Part shown: positions 6,203 to 12,024 of the stretch, piece after piece | Layout: every line of letters begins with the position of its first letter | How positions within the stretch are numbered: the first letter of the stretch is position 1 | DNA from: Desulfomicrobium sp. | GTDB taxonomy: Bacteria; Desulfobacterota; Desulfovibrionia; Desulfovibrionales; Desulfomicrobiaceae | Assembly: GCA_003542385.1 (NCBI GenBank) | Contig: DPKT01000362.1 | Location: 1 to 12,844 of the forward strand | DNA length: 12,844 bases | Reading direction: 5' to 3' | Made by a program: the position numbers and the translations under genes | The notes under the pieces: generated by a model | What the model saw: the letters and a program-made list of their open reading frames with translations, nothing else | What the model was told of the DNA's origin: nothing | The model's database searches: none

Positions 6203-6910
6203 TCACGTTTTCGCCGGTTCAACCTCCCCAAGATAGCGTTCGATTTCCTTCCGCAGTGATTCCTGCGACATGTACTTTCCCGCCGCCTTCAGAATCACGT
6301 CCACAGACTCGAAAAAGGGGCCGCTCACGGTCTCGTTGATGCGGTCATTTCGCACGCCGGATGCCGCAGGCCTCCCCGTGGTCCGCTCGTAAAGCTCAGC
6401 CAGGCCGGTCACCACGTCACGCACCGGGCCGACTTGCTCGGGAAATTTTCTTGAATGGGGCAGGGCGTCTTGCACCACGGCCATGAGGAGGGCTTGAAGG
6501 TCCGCGAGTTGCGCCTGGGTGCGGGAAAGTCGGGCGTCGGCGCCTGGGATGGATTCAAGGGCGTCTTCCGCTGTCGGATCTGCGGCCAGGGCGTCAAGTT
6601 GGGATTGCAGTTCAGATGAGAGCACCAGGGCGGCCTGGAAGGCCTTGCGCATCGGACTCAGGTTTTCACCTGGCGTTGCCTGCACGTCCTGCATGGCACG
6701 CAGACATATGCCGTAGGCCGGGCCACGGGCTTCAAGCCCCATATGCGCCTCGATAATGTCCAAGGCGGCGGCAATGCGCTCTTCCTGATCTTCTGTGATG
6801 ATAAAGCCTGGCTCTTTGATGCCGGGCCGCGTGATGCCCATATCAACCGCCTGTCGTTGCGCCTGGGGAGAAGTCCAGGGCCGGGCGGTCAGGCAACCGC
6901 TTTTCGACAT
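6203..6910 (-). CDS. Helical orphan protein of the satellite's early unit
   Basis: I do not recognise this 235-residue protein. It is predicted mostly helical by eye, with a heptad-like centre (LSSELQSQLDALAADPTAEDAL, then SRTQAQLADLQALLMAVVQDAL) and a charged C-terminal helix ending KEIERYLGEVEP. There is no signal peptide, membrane segment or cysteine motif. It follows the 76-residue gene by 38 bases and is the last gene before the terminator at 6120-6157. The start is uncertain. ATG 6910 has no ribosome binding site, while ATG 6841 (giving 212 residues) has AGGCGG 5 bases upstream and may be the true start. It is specific to the element by position. Confidence 0.65.
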   Translation of the reverse strand: MSKSGCLTARPWTSPQAQRQAVDMGITRPGIKEPGFIITEDQEERIAAALDIIEAHMGLEARGPAYGICLRAMQDVQATPGENLSPMRKAFQAALVLSSELQSQLDALAADPTAEDALESIPGADARLSRTQAQLADLQALLMAVVQDALPHSRKFPEQVGPVRDVVTGLAELYERTTGRPAASGVRNDRINETVSGPFFESVDVILKAAGKYMSQESLRKEIERYLGEVEPAKT

Positions 6911-6948
6911 GGTTCATGAGGCCATGCCTAGGCCCTGGAAAGAGTCGG

Positions 6949-7179
6949 CTATTCCTTCGGCGCCTCGGGCTTGACCATATCCATGGCCAGGTCAATGCGT
7001 TCGCTGATGAACTGGACGGATCTGGACACAAGGTCCAGGCCAGCATGGGCTGCTTCCGGGTCGGCCGCTATGCGCTCGGGCGTCCAATGGGCGATATGCC
7101 CGGCCATGGCCGTGAGAGATGCGTGGACGGCCTGCAGTTCGGCCTGGGCCAAGTTGCTGCGCAGTTCGCTGGTTATCAT
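6949..7179 (-). CDS. Small helical orphan protein (76 aa)
   Basis: No known family is evident. The product is acidic and helical (NLAQAELQAVHASLTAMAGHIA, then GLDLVSRSVQFISERIDLAMDMV), without cysteines or membrane segments. Its ATG overlaps the stop of the preceding gene as ATGA and is preceded by GGGGGTG, so the two are probably translationally coupled. Together with its neighbours it forms a three-gene set of unknown role between the integrase and AlpA. That position in satellites often holds control or helper-interference genes, but nothing in the sequence proves that here. Confidence 0.62.
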   Translation of the reverse strand: MITSELRSNLAQAELQAVHASLTAMAGHIAHWTPERIAADPEAAHAGLDLVSRSVQFISERIDLAMDMVKPEAPKE

Positions 7180-7391
7180 GACTGCACCCCCAGCCTCATC
7201 TGGGCAATCGGGTCCACAAGGGCTTCGAGCTGTCGAATCATGCCGCGCAACACCAATGCCTCGTTGAGGTTGTCGTCGTGGTCCTCCAAGACATTGGCGA
7301 ACCAGCTCAATTGACCAATGACCATGACCAGCTCGGTTTCAACGCAAAGCTTGCCTTTGCCGATGTCGTTCAATACTGCCTGTGCACCCAT
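7176..7391 (-). CDS. Small helical orphan protein (71 aa)
   Basis: No family recognised. The 71-residue product has two likely helices (ELVMVIGQLSWFANVLED and NLNEALVLRGMIRQLEALVDPIAQMRL). ATG 7391 is preceded by AGGGGG at 6 bases, a good ribosome binding site. The leader in front of it contains a large GC-rich hairpin (7420-7453). It overlaps the next gene by four bases. Size, compactness and the tight operon suggest a small regulatory or inhibitory protein, which remains a guess. Confidence 0.62.
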   Translation of the reverse strand: MGAQAVLNDIGKGKLCVETELVMVIGQLSWFANVLEDHDDNLNEALVLRGMIRQLEALVDPIAQMRLGVQS

Positions 7392-7419
7392 GATGAACCC
7401 CCTATGGTTCGTTGTGGAA

Positions 7420-7463
7420 GGCCCGGGGCCGGTGCGCCAACACCTCCCGGGCCGCTTTTGTTT
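7420..7463 (+). terminator. GC-rich compound hairpin with a plus-strand T-tract
   Basis: GGCCCGGG (7420-7427) pairs with CCCGGGCC (7446-7453), and an inner GGTG/CACC pair (7431-7434, 7441-7444) extends the stem. On the plus strand it is followed by TTTTGTTT (7456-7463), as in an intrinsic terminator. No plus-strand gene lies upstream, so it would block antisense read-through. On the minus strand it sits in the leader of the 71-residue gene, where it has no T-tract. Confidence 0.5.
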
Positions 7464-7481
7464 GAGCCCAGCCCCCTACGG

Positions 7482-7676
7482 TCAGGGCTCTGAAATATCG
7501 TCTTCCCTCGCGGTCCTCTCGCGGATCAGCCGTTCAAGCATTTCGCTTTGCGTCACTGCGTAGCGGCGGCAAAGGGCCTTGAGCATTTCCGCCGATTCGG
7601 GAGAGATCCACAGGTTCAGCCGGTGAAGGTCTTTCCGCCTCTCGCGGAGTCTTGATTGCCGTTCTGCGTTCGTCAT
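7482..7676 (-). CDS. Arc/CopG-like ribbon-helix-helix regulator
   Basis: The 64-residue product starts with a basic stretch (ERQSRLRERRKDLHR) then a strand and two helices, LNLWISPESAEMLKALCRRYAVTQSEMLERLIRERT (about residues 20-55). This is the common phage-type ribbon-helix-helix layout in which the LNLWI strand inserts into DNA. It follows integrase by 32 bases. That gap contains a CGTTAC-TGC-GTAACG palindrome and near-direct repeats, which are typical operator forms for these dimers. It is therefore a good candidate for an autoregulated repressor of the early genes. The ribosome binding site (GGATG) is weak. The fold is seen as a pattern only. Confidence 0.78.
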   Translation of the reverse strand: MTNAERQSRLRERRKDLHRLNLWISPESAEMLKALCRRYAVTQSEMLERLIRERTAREDDISEP

Positions 7677-7683
7677 GAATCAT

Positions 7684-7712
7684 CCGTTACTGCGTAACGA
7701 ATAATCCGTCAA
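7684..7712 (-). promoter_or_regulatory. Palindromic operator and possible promoter before the ribbon-helix-helix gene
   Basis: CGTTAC-TGC-GTAACG (7685-7699) is a perfect 6-bp palindrome. On the minus strand TTGACG (7712-7707) could be a -35, with a poor -10 (TAACGG, 7689-7684) after 17 bases, overlapped by the palindrome. CGGATTATTCGTTACG and CGGATGATTCATGACG form near-direct repeats across this site. It lies exactly before the regulator's start codon. Confidence 0.5.
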
Positions 7713-8998
7713 CCATTATTTTCATCTTCCCGCCTCGGGAATGAATCGGCACCGTCTCGGAGCGAGTCCAGGGCGTCCGCCCACCATTGCATCATCTTCC
7801 GGCGCTCGGCCAAAAAGTCCGCGTGGAGGTATGCCGCCCGGACCTCGTTGCTTTCGGCATGGGCAAGCTGTCGCTCAACGGCGTCACGGTGAAAGCCCGC
7901 TTCATTAAGATGCGTTGAAGCGATGGAGCGGAAGCCGTGGCCGGTCATCTGGTCGCCAGAGTAGCCCAAGGCCCGGAGAGCCGCGTTCAGCGTGTTTTCG
8001 CTCATGGGCCTGGCCGACACGCGCCCGGGGAAAAGGTAGGGGCCTGATCCGGTCAGGGGGCGCAGATCGTTCTGCAGGATCTCCAGGGCCTGCTTGGCCA
8101 AGGGCACAATGTGCATACGCCTGGCCTTCATCTTCTCGGGCGGGATGCGCCATTCAGCGGCGCTGAAATTGATCTCCGACCATTCGGCATGTCGCAGTTC
8201 GCCAGGGCGGACGAATACATACGGGGCCAGGCGCAAGGCGCACTTGACGACATGGCCTCCCTGGTAGGCTTCGATGTGTCGCAAAAGCTCGCCTATCGCT
8301 TGAGGTTCGAGCACGGCCGCGTGGTGCTTGTGGACCACGGGTGTCAGGGCGCCGCGCAGATCCGCCGCCACGTCGCGCTCGCAGTAGCCGCAGGCCACGC
8401 CAAAGCGGAAGACTTGGCCGCAGACGGAAAGGTCTCTGTGCGCCGTCTCTATGGTGCCTCGGGCCTCGATGCGTTGGATAACTTCCAGAAGGATGCGGGG
8501 GGTGATGGTGCTGATGGGTGTGGAGCCGATCCAGGGGAAGACATTTGACTCCAGGCCGCGCATTATGCGGGCCGCGTGGGCAGGGGACCACAGGGCGCCC
8601 TTGGCTGCGTGTCCCGCCGTGGCGCGTTTCTTGTGCCACTCCCGGGCCGTCTTCTCAAATGTCTGACCGTCAACCGCTTCGGCCTGGGCCTCGACTTCCA
8701 GCGCCTTCTTGCGGGCTTCCCTGGCCTGCTTGCGCAGGGCGGAAGGGTCTTGCGGGTTGTCACGGTCGCGGATCTGGCCGCGTAGCTGGTCGCGCTTCGT
8801 GCGTGCGTCTTTCAGGGAAACAAGGGGGTAGGTGCCGAGACTGACCAGCTTTTCCACGCCGTCGAAAAAGTAGCGCAGGCGCCACCGCTTGTTGCCCTTA
8901 GGAGGGACTTCAAGGAAAAGTCCGTTCTCGTCCCGAAGCGTGTAGCGTTTCTCTCTGGGGGCCGCGTTCTTGATCTGGGCTTCCGTCAATTTCGCCAT
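7709..8998 (-). CDS. int: P4-type tyrosine integrase
   Basis: The 429-residue recombinase catalyses integration and excision at the ssrA 3' end. Three regions are visible. An N-terminal arm-binding domain of the DUF4102 type (about 4-66) reads LRDENGLFLEVPPKGNKRWRLRYFFDGVEKLVSLGTYP. A core-binding helical region spans about 112-215, and the catalytic domain about 230-405. The catalytic set is complete: R264 in VRPGEL, the Lys in PEKMKAR (289 or 291), H354 and R357 in GHGFR, H380, and nucleophile Y390 in RAAYLHAD. ATG 8998 has GAGGAC upstream. It sits against ssrA, with att and arm sites in between, as in other ssrA-targeted islands. Length and intact active site indicate a working enzyme. Confidence 0.96.
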   Translation of the reverse strand: MAKLTEAQIKNAAPREKRYTLRDENGLFLEVPPKGNKRWRLRYFFDGVEKLVSLGTYPLVSLKDARTKRDQLRGQIRDRDNPQDPSALRKQAREARKKALEVEAQAEAVDGQTFEKTAREWHKKRATAGHAAKGALWSPAHAARIMRGLESNVFPWIGSTPISTITPRILLEVIQRIEARGTIETAHRDLSVCGQVFRFGVACGYCERDVAADLRGALTPVVHKHHAAVLEPQAIGELLRHIEAYQGGHVVKCALRLAPYVFVRPGELRHAEWSEINFSAAEWRIPPEKMKARRMHIVPLAKQALEILQNDLRPLTGSGPYLFPGRVSARPMSENTLNAALRALGYSGDQMTGHGFRSIASTHLNEAGFHRDAVERQLAHAESNEVRAAYLHADFLAERRKMMQWWADALDSLRDGADSFPRREDENNG

Positions 8999-9013
8999 GG
9001 CGTCCTCACGAAA

Positions 9014-9064
9014 AAGTTATCCAGTCACCCATTTTTCGGGTCATGTTATCCAGAAGTTATCCAG
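9014..9064 (+). promoter_or_regulatory. Proximal-arm integrase binding boxes (three)
   Basis: AAGTTATCCAG lies at 9014-9024 and 9054-9064, with ATGTTATCCAG at 9043-9053 directly abutting the latter, so two boxes are spaced exactly one helical turn apart. They match the boxes at 74 and 147. All three lie between the integrase start and its likely promoter, so integrase binding here could also repress its own gene. Confidence 0.6.
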
Positions 9065-9087
9065 TAATGAACGGGACGTCAACTTGA

Positions 9088-9134
9088 CTAGATTTTACTT
9101 GTGAGACTTATTGGGACAATAACAGGCTAGATTT
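9088..9134 (+). repeat. Two direct repeats CTAGATTT spaced 39 bp
   Basis: CTAGATTT occurs at 9088-9095 and 9127-9134, flanked by similar AT-rich bases. It lies between the integrase boxes and the att core. The spacing equals that of the CGTCTGAC pair at the other end. A directionality factor such as AlpA could bind here; this is weak inference. Confidence 0.3.
9092..9119 (-). promoter_or_regulatory. Likely integrase promoter
   Basis: On the minus strand TTGTCC (9119-9114) and TAAAAT (9097-9092) are 16 bases apart, a fair sigma-70 match with a strong -10. It lies downstream of the ssrA terminator, so integrase has its own promoter, and upstream of the three integrase boxes. Confidence 0.5.
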
Positions 9135-9160
9135 ATTGAAGTGGCTTGGAGAGAGGGCAC

Positions 9161-9183
9161 AAAAAAAGCCCAAATAATTGGGC
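9161..9183 (-). terminator. Intrinsic terminator of ssrA, carried by the element
   Basis: On the minus strand GCCCAA-TTAT-TTGGGC (9183-9168) is followed by seven T residues (9167-9161). It begins 14 bases past the ssrA 3' end, inside the element. It would end ssrA transcription and insulate integrase from it, replacing the native terminator displaced to the far side of the island. Confidence 0.85.
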
Positions 9184-9196
9184 AAATTTTTGTTGC

Positions 9197-9219
9197 TGGT
9201 GGAGCCGGGGAGAATCGAA
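9197..9219 (-). repeat. Proximal attachment site within the ssrA T-arm/acceptor end
   Basis: This 23-base copy is the functional ssrA 3' end, covering the T-loop TTCGA, the distal T-stem, the acceptor strand and CCA. It is identical to bases 1-23. Crossover anywhere within it restores the gene. Confidence 0.92.
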
Positions 9220-9460
9220 CTCCCGTCCGAGAATGCTCCGCGCAAAGCTTCTACAGGTTTAGTTCATGTTCTGCATCTCGCTTTCGGGGGAGCCCATGAA
9301 CAGGCGTCCCGAAAACCAGCCCGGATGCAGTCTCGCGATTGGCTGTCCAGACAGCGGCCTTTCGCCAGCCTGATGGGGTTTGACACCCGGATACGGCTTA
9401 TCAGACATCCACCGCACGGATGTGACGATCTGTGTCGTCATGCAAGGGTTACCTAATTAA

Positions 9461-9496
9461 TTAGGCAGCCATTGCGTAGTCATAATTGTCGTTGGC
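9461..9496 (-). other. tmRNA tag reading frame ANDNYDYAMAA
   Basis: Codons from 9496 down to 9464 read Ala-Asn-Asp-Asn-Tyr-Asp-Tyr-Ala-Met-Ala-Ala, then TAA at 9463-9461. The C-terminal Ala-Ala marks tagged proteins for proteases. Desulfovibrio-type tmRNAs carry this tag. The palindrome CCTAATTAATTAGG (9453-9466) overlaps the stop and can form the helix after the tag. Confidence 0.93.
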
Positions 9497-9600
9497 AATT
9501 ATGTGTGTGCTGGGTTTTAACGAGGACCTCCCAGCGCCTCGACCTGCGACTTTGGCCTCATCATCCCCGTCGAAACCAGGGCGGCCCCATTTCAAAGAAC

Positions 9601-9637
9601 ACGGTCATATAAGTAAGACCGTTTTCACGACTGGCAA
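9601..9637 (-). promoter_or_regulatory. Possible ssrA promoter with a dyad
   Basis: Upstream of ssrA on the minus strand, TTGCCA (9637-9632) precedes TTATAT (9612-9607) by 19 bases, a loose sigma-70 match. The AT-rich core lies inside a perfect ACGGTC-N10-GACCGT dyad (9601-9622), which might be an operator. Both calls are tentative. Confidence 0.35.
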
Positions 9638-9644
9638 GGGTAAG

Positions 9645-9671
9645 AAAAAAGGAGCAAACGCTGTTTGCTCC
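9645..9671 (-). terminator. Intrinsic terminator after tRNA-Arg
   Basis: GGAGCAAAC (9651-9659) and GTTTGCTCC (9663-9671) form a perfect 9-bp stem. On the minus strand six T residues follow (9650-9645), 14 bases past the tRNA. On the plus strand CTTTGTTT follows, so it could work weakly in that direction too. It separates tRNA-Arg from ssrA. Confidence 0.88.
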
Positions 9672-9684
9672 TTTGTTTCGCTCA

Positions 9685-9761
9685 TGGTGCGCCCGGCATG
9701 ATTCGAACATGCGACCTACTGATTCGTAGTCAGGCACTCTATCCAACTGAGCTACGGGCGC
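9685..9761 (-). tRNA. tRNA-Arg (anticodon ACG)
   Basis: The cloverleaf is complete over 77 bases with encoded CCA (9687-9685). The acceptor stem is GCGCCCG with CGGGCGC, the D-arm begins AGCTCAGTTGGATAGAGT, the anticodon loop is CTACGAA, and the T-loop is TTCGAAT. Anticodon A34 is normally changed to inosine to read CGU, CGC and CGA. It is not the integration site of the element. Confidence 0.96.
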
Positions 9762-9774
9762 GTCGAGAAGTCGG

Positions 9775-9803
9775 TTTCTATGTGCATGGCGCGCGATCGT
9801 CAA
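9775..9803 (-). promoter_or_regulatory. Promoter of tRNA-Arg
   Basis: On the minus strand TTGACG (9803-9798) and TAGAAA (9780-9775) are 17 bases apart, placing the start a few bases before the tRNA 5' end. It diverges from the hslV promoter. Confidence 0.55.
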
Positions 9804-9880
9804 GCAGTTTTTTACGCTCGTCGAAAATTATTTCACTCGTCCCGCAACAGCCCGTTTTTCCGGCAAATCCGGGGCATTGC

Positions 9881-9908
9881 CTTGACAAGGGCGGGGGAGT
9901 GCCCATTT
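9881..9908 (+). promoter_or_regulatory. Heat-shock (sigma-32-type) promoter of hslVU
   Basis: CTTGACA (9881-9887) and GCCCATTT (9901-9908) are 13 bases apart. They match the sigma-32 consensus CTTGAAA and CCCCATNT at six of seven and seven of eight positions. The TTGACA core could also serve sigma-70. A small stem GCGCC/GGCGC (9925-9929, 9937-9941) follows in the leader, before the AAGGAAG ribosome binding site (9947-9953). Confidence 0.68.
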
Positions 9909-9958
9909 TTGATTTTTCACTCACGCGCCACTTCAGGGCGCACAACAAGGAAGAGAAC

Positions 9959-10507
9959 ATGCCAGAAATGCGCGGAACCACCATTCTCGCGGTCAAGGAC
10001 GACCACGGCGTGGCCATCGCCGGCGACGGGCAGGTCACCCTCGGCCAGGCCATCGTCGTCAAGCACGGGGCCCGCAAGGTCCGCCGGCTCTACCGCGACC
10101 GCATCGTCTGCGGCTTCGCCGGGTCCACGGCCGACGCCTTCACCCTGTTCGAGAAGTTTGAGGCGAAACTTGAAGAATTCGGCGGCAACCTCGTCCGCGC
10201 CAGCGTGGAGCTGGCCAAGGACTGGAGGAACGACAAATACCTGCGCCGGCTGGAGGCCATGCTGCTGGTGGCCGACGCCGAGACCATCCTCATGCTCAGC
10301 GGCACCGGCGACGTCATCGAGCCCGACGACGGCGTGGCCGCCATCGGCTCCGGCGGGGCCTACGCCCTGTCCGCGGCCCGCGCCCTGCGCCGCAACACCG
10401 ACCTTTCGGCCGAGGAGATCGCGCGCCGCTCCATGGAGATCGCGGCCGAGATCTGCGTCTTCACCAACGACCGCGTGGTCTTCGAGACCGTGACCAGGAA
10501 CTCCTGA
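9959..10507 (+). CDS. hslV: ATP-dependent protease, peptidase subunit HslV (ClpQ)
   Basis: HslV is the proteasome-like peptidase that forms a double hexamer capped by HslU rings and degrades unfolded or regulatory proteins in the cytoplasm. The 182-residue product starts MPEMRGTT. T7 would be the N-terminal nucleophile after removal of six residues. The catalytic Lys is K40 in ARKVRRL, and AGDGQVTLG (21-29) and GFAGSTADAF are family signatures. Start 9959 follows AAGGAAG; ATG 9968 is an alternative giving a shorter propeptide, and the open frame to 9665 runs back through the tRNA and is not coding. It is the first gene of the operon; its TGA shares a base with the hslU ATG. Confidence 0.96.
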   Translation: MPEMRGTTILAVKDDHGVAIAGDGQVTLGQAIVVKHGARKVRRLYRDRIVCGFAGSTADAFTLFEKFEAKLEEFGGNLVRASVELAKDWRNDKYLRRLEAMLLVADAETILMLSGTGDVIEPDDGVAAIGSGGAYALSAARALRRNTDLSAEEIARRSMEIAAEICVFTNDRVVFETVTRNS

Positions 10508-11850
10508 TGAATACCCTGACCCCCAGAGAGATCGTGTCTGAACTGGACAAGTACATCGTCGGCCAGAACCAGGCCAAGCGCATGGTCGCCATCGCCCTGC
10601 GCAACCGCTGGCGCCGCCGCCAGCTCGACCCCGAGCTGGCCGAGGAGATCGCGCCCAAGAACATCCTCATGATCGGGCCCACGGGCGTGGGCAAGACAGA
10701 GATCGCCCGGCGGCTGGCCAAGCTGGCCGGTTCGCCCTTCCTCAAGGTCGAGGCTACCAAGTTCACGGAAGTGGGCTACGTGGGCCGCGACGTGGAATCC
10801 ATCGTCCGCGACCTGATGGAGATCGGCGTCAACCTGGTGCGCCAGGAGGAGGAGGCCAAGGTCCGCATCCGCGCCGAGGCCACGGCCGAGGAGCGCCTGT
10901 TGGACGTGCTCCTGCCGACCAAGCCCCTGGAGTCGGCCGGCGTGGACTACATCGGCCCCGAGTCCCGGGCCGCCGACTCCACGCGCGAGAAGCTGCGCCA
11001 GCTCTGGCGCGAGGGCAAGCTCGACGACAGGCTGGTGGAGGTCGAGGTGCAGTCCTCGGGCGGGGTGCAGGCCATGACCATCCCGGGCATGGAGGGCATG
11101 GAGATGCAGATGCAGGACATGCTCTCCAAGGTCTTCCCCAAGAAAAAGAAGACCAAGAAGGTCCGCGTCAGGAACGCCTACGAAATCCTCATCCAGTCCG
11201 AGTGCGAGCGCCTCATCGACATGGACAAGGTCCACGAGATCGCCCGCGAGCGCGTGCAGGAGTCGGGCATCGTCTTCCTCGACGAGATCGACAAGATCTG
11301 CGGCGGCGGGGGGAGCAGCGGCAAGGCCGACGTGTCCCGCGAGGGCGTGCAGCGTGACCTCCTGCCCATCGTCGAGGGCAGCACCGTCAACACCAAGTAC
11401 GGCATGGTCCGCACGGACCACATCCTCTTCATCGCGGCCGGCGCCTTCCACATGTCCAAACCCTCGGACCTGGTGCCCGAGCTGCAGGGCCGCTTCCCCC
11501 TGCGCGTGGAACTCTCGGCCCTGACTCGCGACGACTTCTACCGCATCCTGACGGAGCCCAAAAACGCCCTGACCGTGCAGTACAAGGCGCTGCTGGGCAC
11601 CGAGAGCGTGGACATCGTCTACACCGACGAGGCCTTGAACGAGATCGCCCGCTTCGCCCAGAAGATCAACGAGGAAACCGAGAACATCGGGGCCAGGCGG
11701 CTCTACACCATCATGGAGAAGATCGTCGCCGACCTGTCCTTCGAGGCGCCGGACATGGACGGCGTGACCGTGACCATCGACCGCGACTACGTGGCCCATG
11801 CCCTGCAGGACGTGCAGGAGAACCGGGACCTGACGAGATACATCCTGTAG
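10507..11850 (+). CDS. hslU: ATP-dependent protease, unfoldase subunit HslU (ClpY)
   Basis: HslU is the AAA+ ring that unfolds substrates and feeds them into HslV. The 447-residue product is the usual length. Visible are Walker A GPTGVGKT (57-64), pore loop GYVG (90-93), an inserted I-domain (about 110-240) rich in Glu, Met and Lys, Walker B IVFLDE (255-260), and sensor-2 GARRL (396-400). The C-terminal DLTRYIL is the tail that docks into and activates HslV. The start overlaps the hslV stop (TGATG), so the two subunits are translationally coupled. A long open frame on the opposite strand (10360-11919) is a by-product of GC-rich codon use. Confidence 0.97.
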   Translation: MNTLTPREIVSELDKYIVGQNQAKRMVAIALRNRWRRRQLDPELAEEIAPKNILMIGPTGVGKTEIARRLAKLAGSPFLKVEATKFTEVGYVGRDVESIVRDLMEIGVNLVRQEEEAKVRIRAEATAEERLLDVLLPTKPLESAGVDYIGPESRAADSTREKLRQLWREGKLDDRLVEVEVQSSGGVQAMTIPGMEGMEMQMQDMLSKVFPKKKKTKKVRVRNAYEILIQSECERLIDMDKVHEIARERVQESGIVFLDEIDKICGGGGSSGKADVSREGVQRDLLPIVEGSTVNTKYGMVRTDHILFIAAGAFHMSKPSDLVPELQGRFPLRVELSALTRDDFYRILTEPKNALTVQYKALLGTESVDIVYTDEALNEIARFAQKINEETENIGARRLYTIMEKIVADLSFEAPDMDGVTVTIDRDYVAHALQDVQENRDLTRYIL

Positions 11851-11854
11851 CGAA

Positions 11855-11935
11855 CCGTGAGCGGTGGATGGTGTGCGGACAAGAGAACCGCCTGTCGGTG
11901 GCCGTCTCTTTCCATTCAAGATTCACCGCTCGCGG
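11855..11935 (+). other. Structured intergenic element between hslU and argB
   Basis: A 12-bp outer stem with one G-T pair (11855-11866 with 11924-11935) encloses an inner hairpin, AAGAGA (11881-11886) with TCTCTT (11905-11910), extended by CCGCC/GGTGG. A CTTTTT stretch lies at 11943-11948. It could end the hslVU transcript or form a leader of argB. The structure is read by eye. Confidence 0.45.
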
Positions 11936-12024
11936 CCCTTGAACTTTTTCCCCCGCCTTGCCAAAGTGAGCCGTCACGCCGTTATCCCGGCACCTTTCCG
12001 CACCATCAAGCCCACGGGGGAACC

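Larger units (their letters stand above)
1..9219. mobile_element. Integrated phage-satellite-like element in the ssrA 3' end
   Basis: The element is bounded by two copies of a 23-base ssrA 3'-terminal repeat and carries a tyrosine integrase directly beside the intact ssrA copy. Inside are AlpA-like, primase-helicase, Mor-like and HK97 capsid genes and several small orphan genes, nearly all on the minus strand. There is no portal, terminase, prohead protease, tail, holin or lysin gene, and no conjugation or transposase gene. At about 9.2 kb it is too small for an autonomous tailed phage but matches the size and logic of P4-like or PICI-like satellites, which exploit a helper phage. No gene is visibly broken, so it may still be active. 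The satellite interpretation is inference from gene content; the boundaries are seen directly. Confidence 0.88.
9197..9588 (-). ncRNA. ssrA: tmRNA (transfer-messenger RNA)
   Basis: tmRNA rescues ribosomes stalled on broken messages by acting first as an alanine tRNA and then as a short message. The 5' end GGGGCCG (9588-9582) pairs with CGGCTCC near the 3' end (followed by A and the encoded CCA at 9199-9197), forming the seven-pair acceptor stem. The T-arm GGGAG-TTCGATT-CTCCC is intact. The message part encodes a tag peptide beginning at the GCC resume codon (9496) and ending in TAA. Its length, 392 bases, is slightly long but within the usual range. The element sits in the 3' end without damaging it. 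Confidence 0.96.

Noticed and set aside
8474..8484. A further AAGTTATCCAA match inside the integrase gene
   Set aside because: Isolated, one mismatch, and explained by the codons for Glu-Val-Ile-Gln in the core-binding domain.
9014..9064. Reading the TTATCCAG boxes as DnaA boxes
   Set aside because: They lack the usual TTATCCACA ending, and their distribution at both element ends fits integrase arm sites better.
9685..9761. tRNA-Arg as the integration target
   Set aside because: No second copy of its 3' end occurs in the window; the repeat is that of ssrA.
9665..9958. N-terminal extension of the hslV frame
   Set aside because: It runs through the tRNA-Arg gene and the promoter; the clear ribosome binding site and HslV homology begin at 9959.
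10360..11919. 519-codon open frame on the minus strand opposite hslV/hslU
   Set aside because: It lies fully antisense to hslU with its complete AAA+ motifs; the product is His/Leu/Gly/Asp-rich low-complexity sequence typical of a GC-rich shadow frame.
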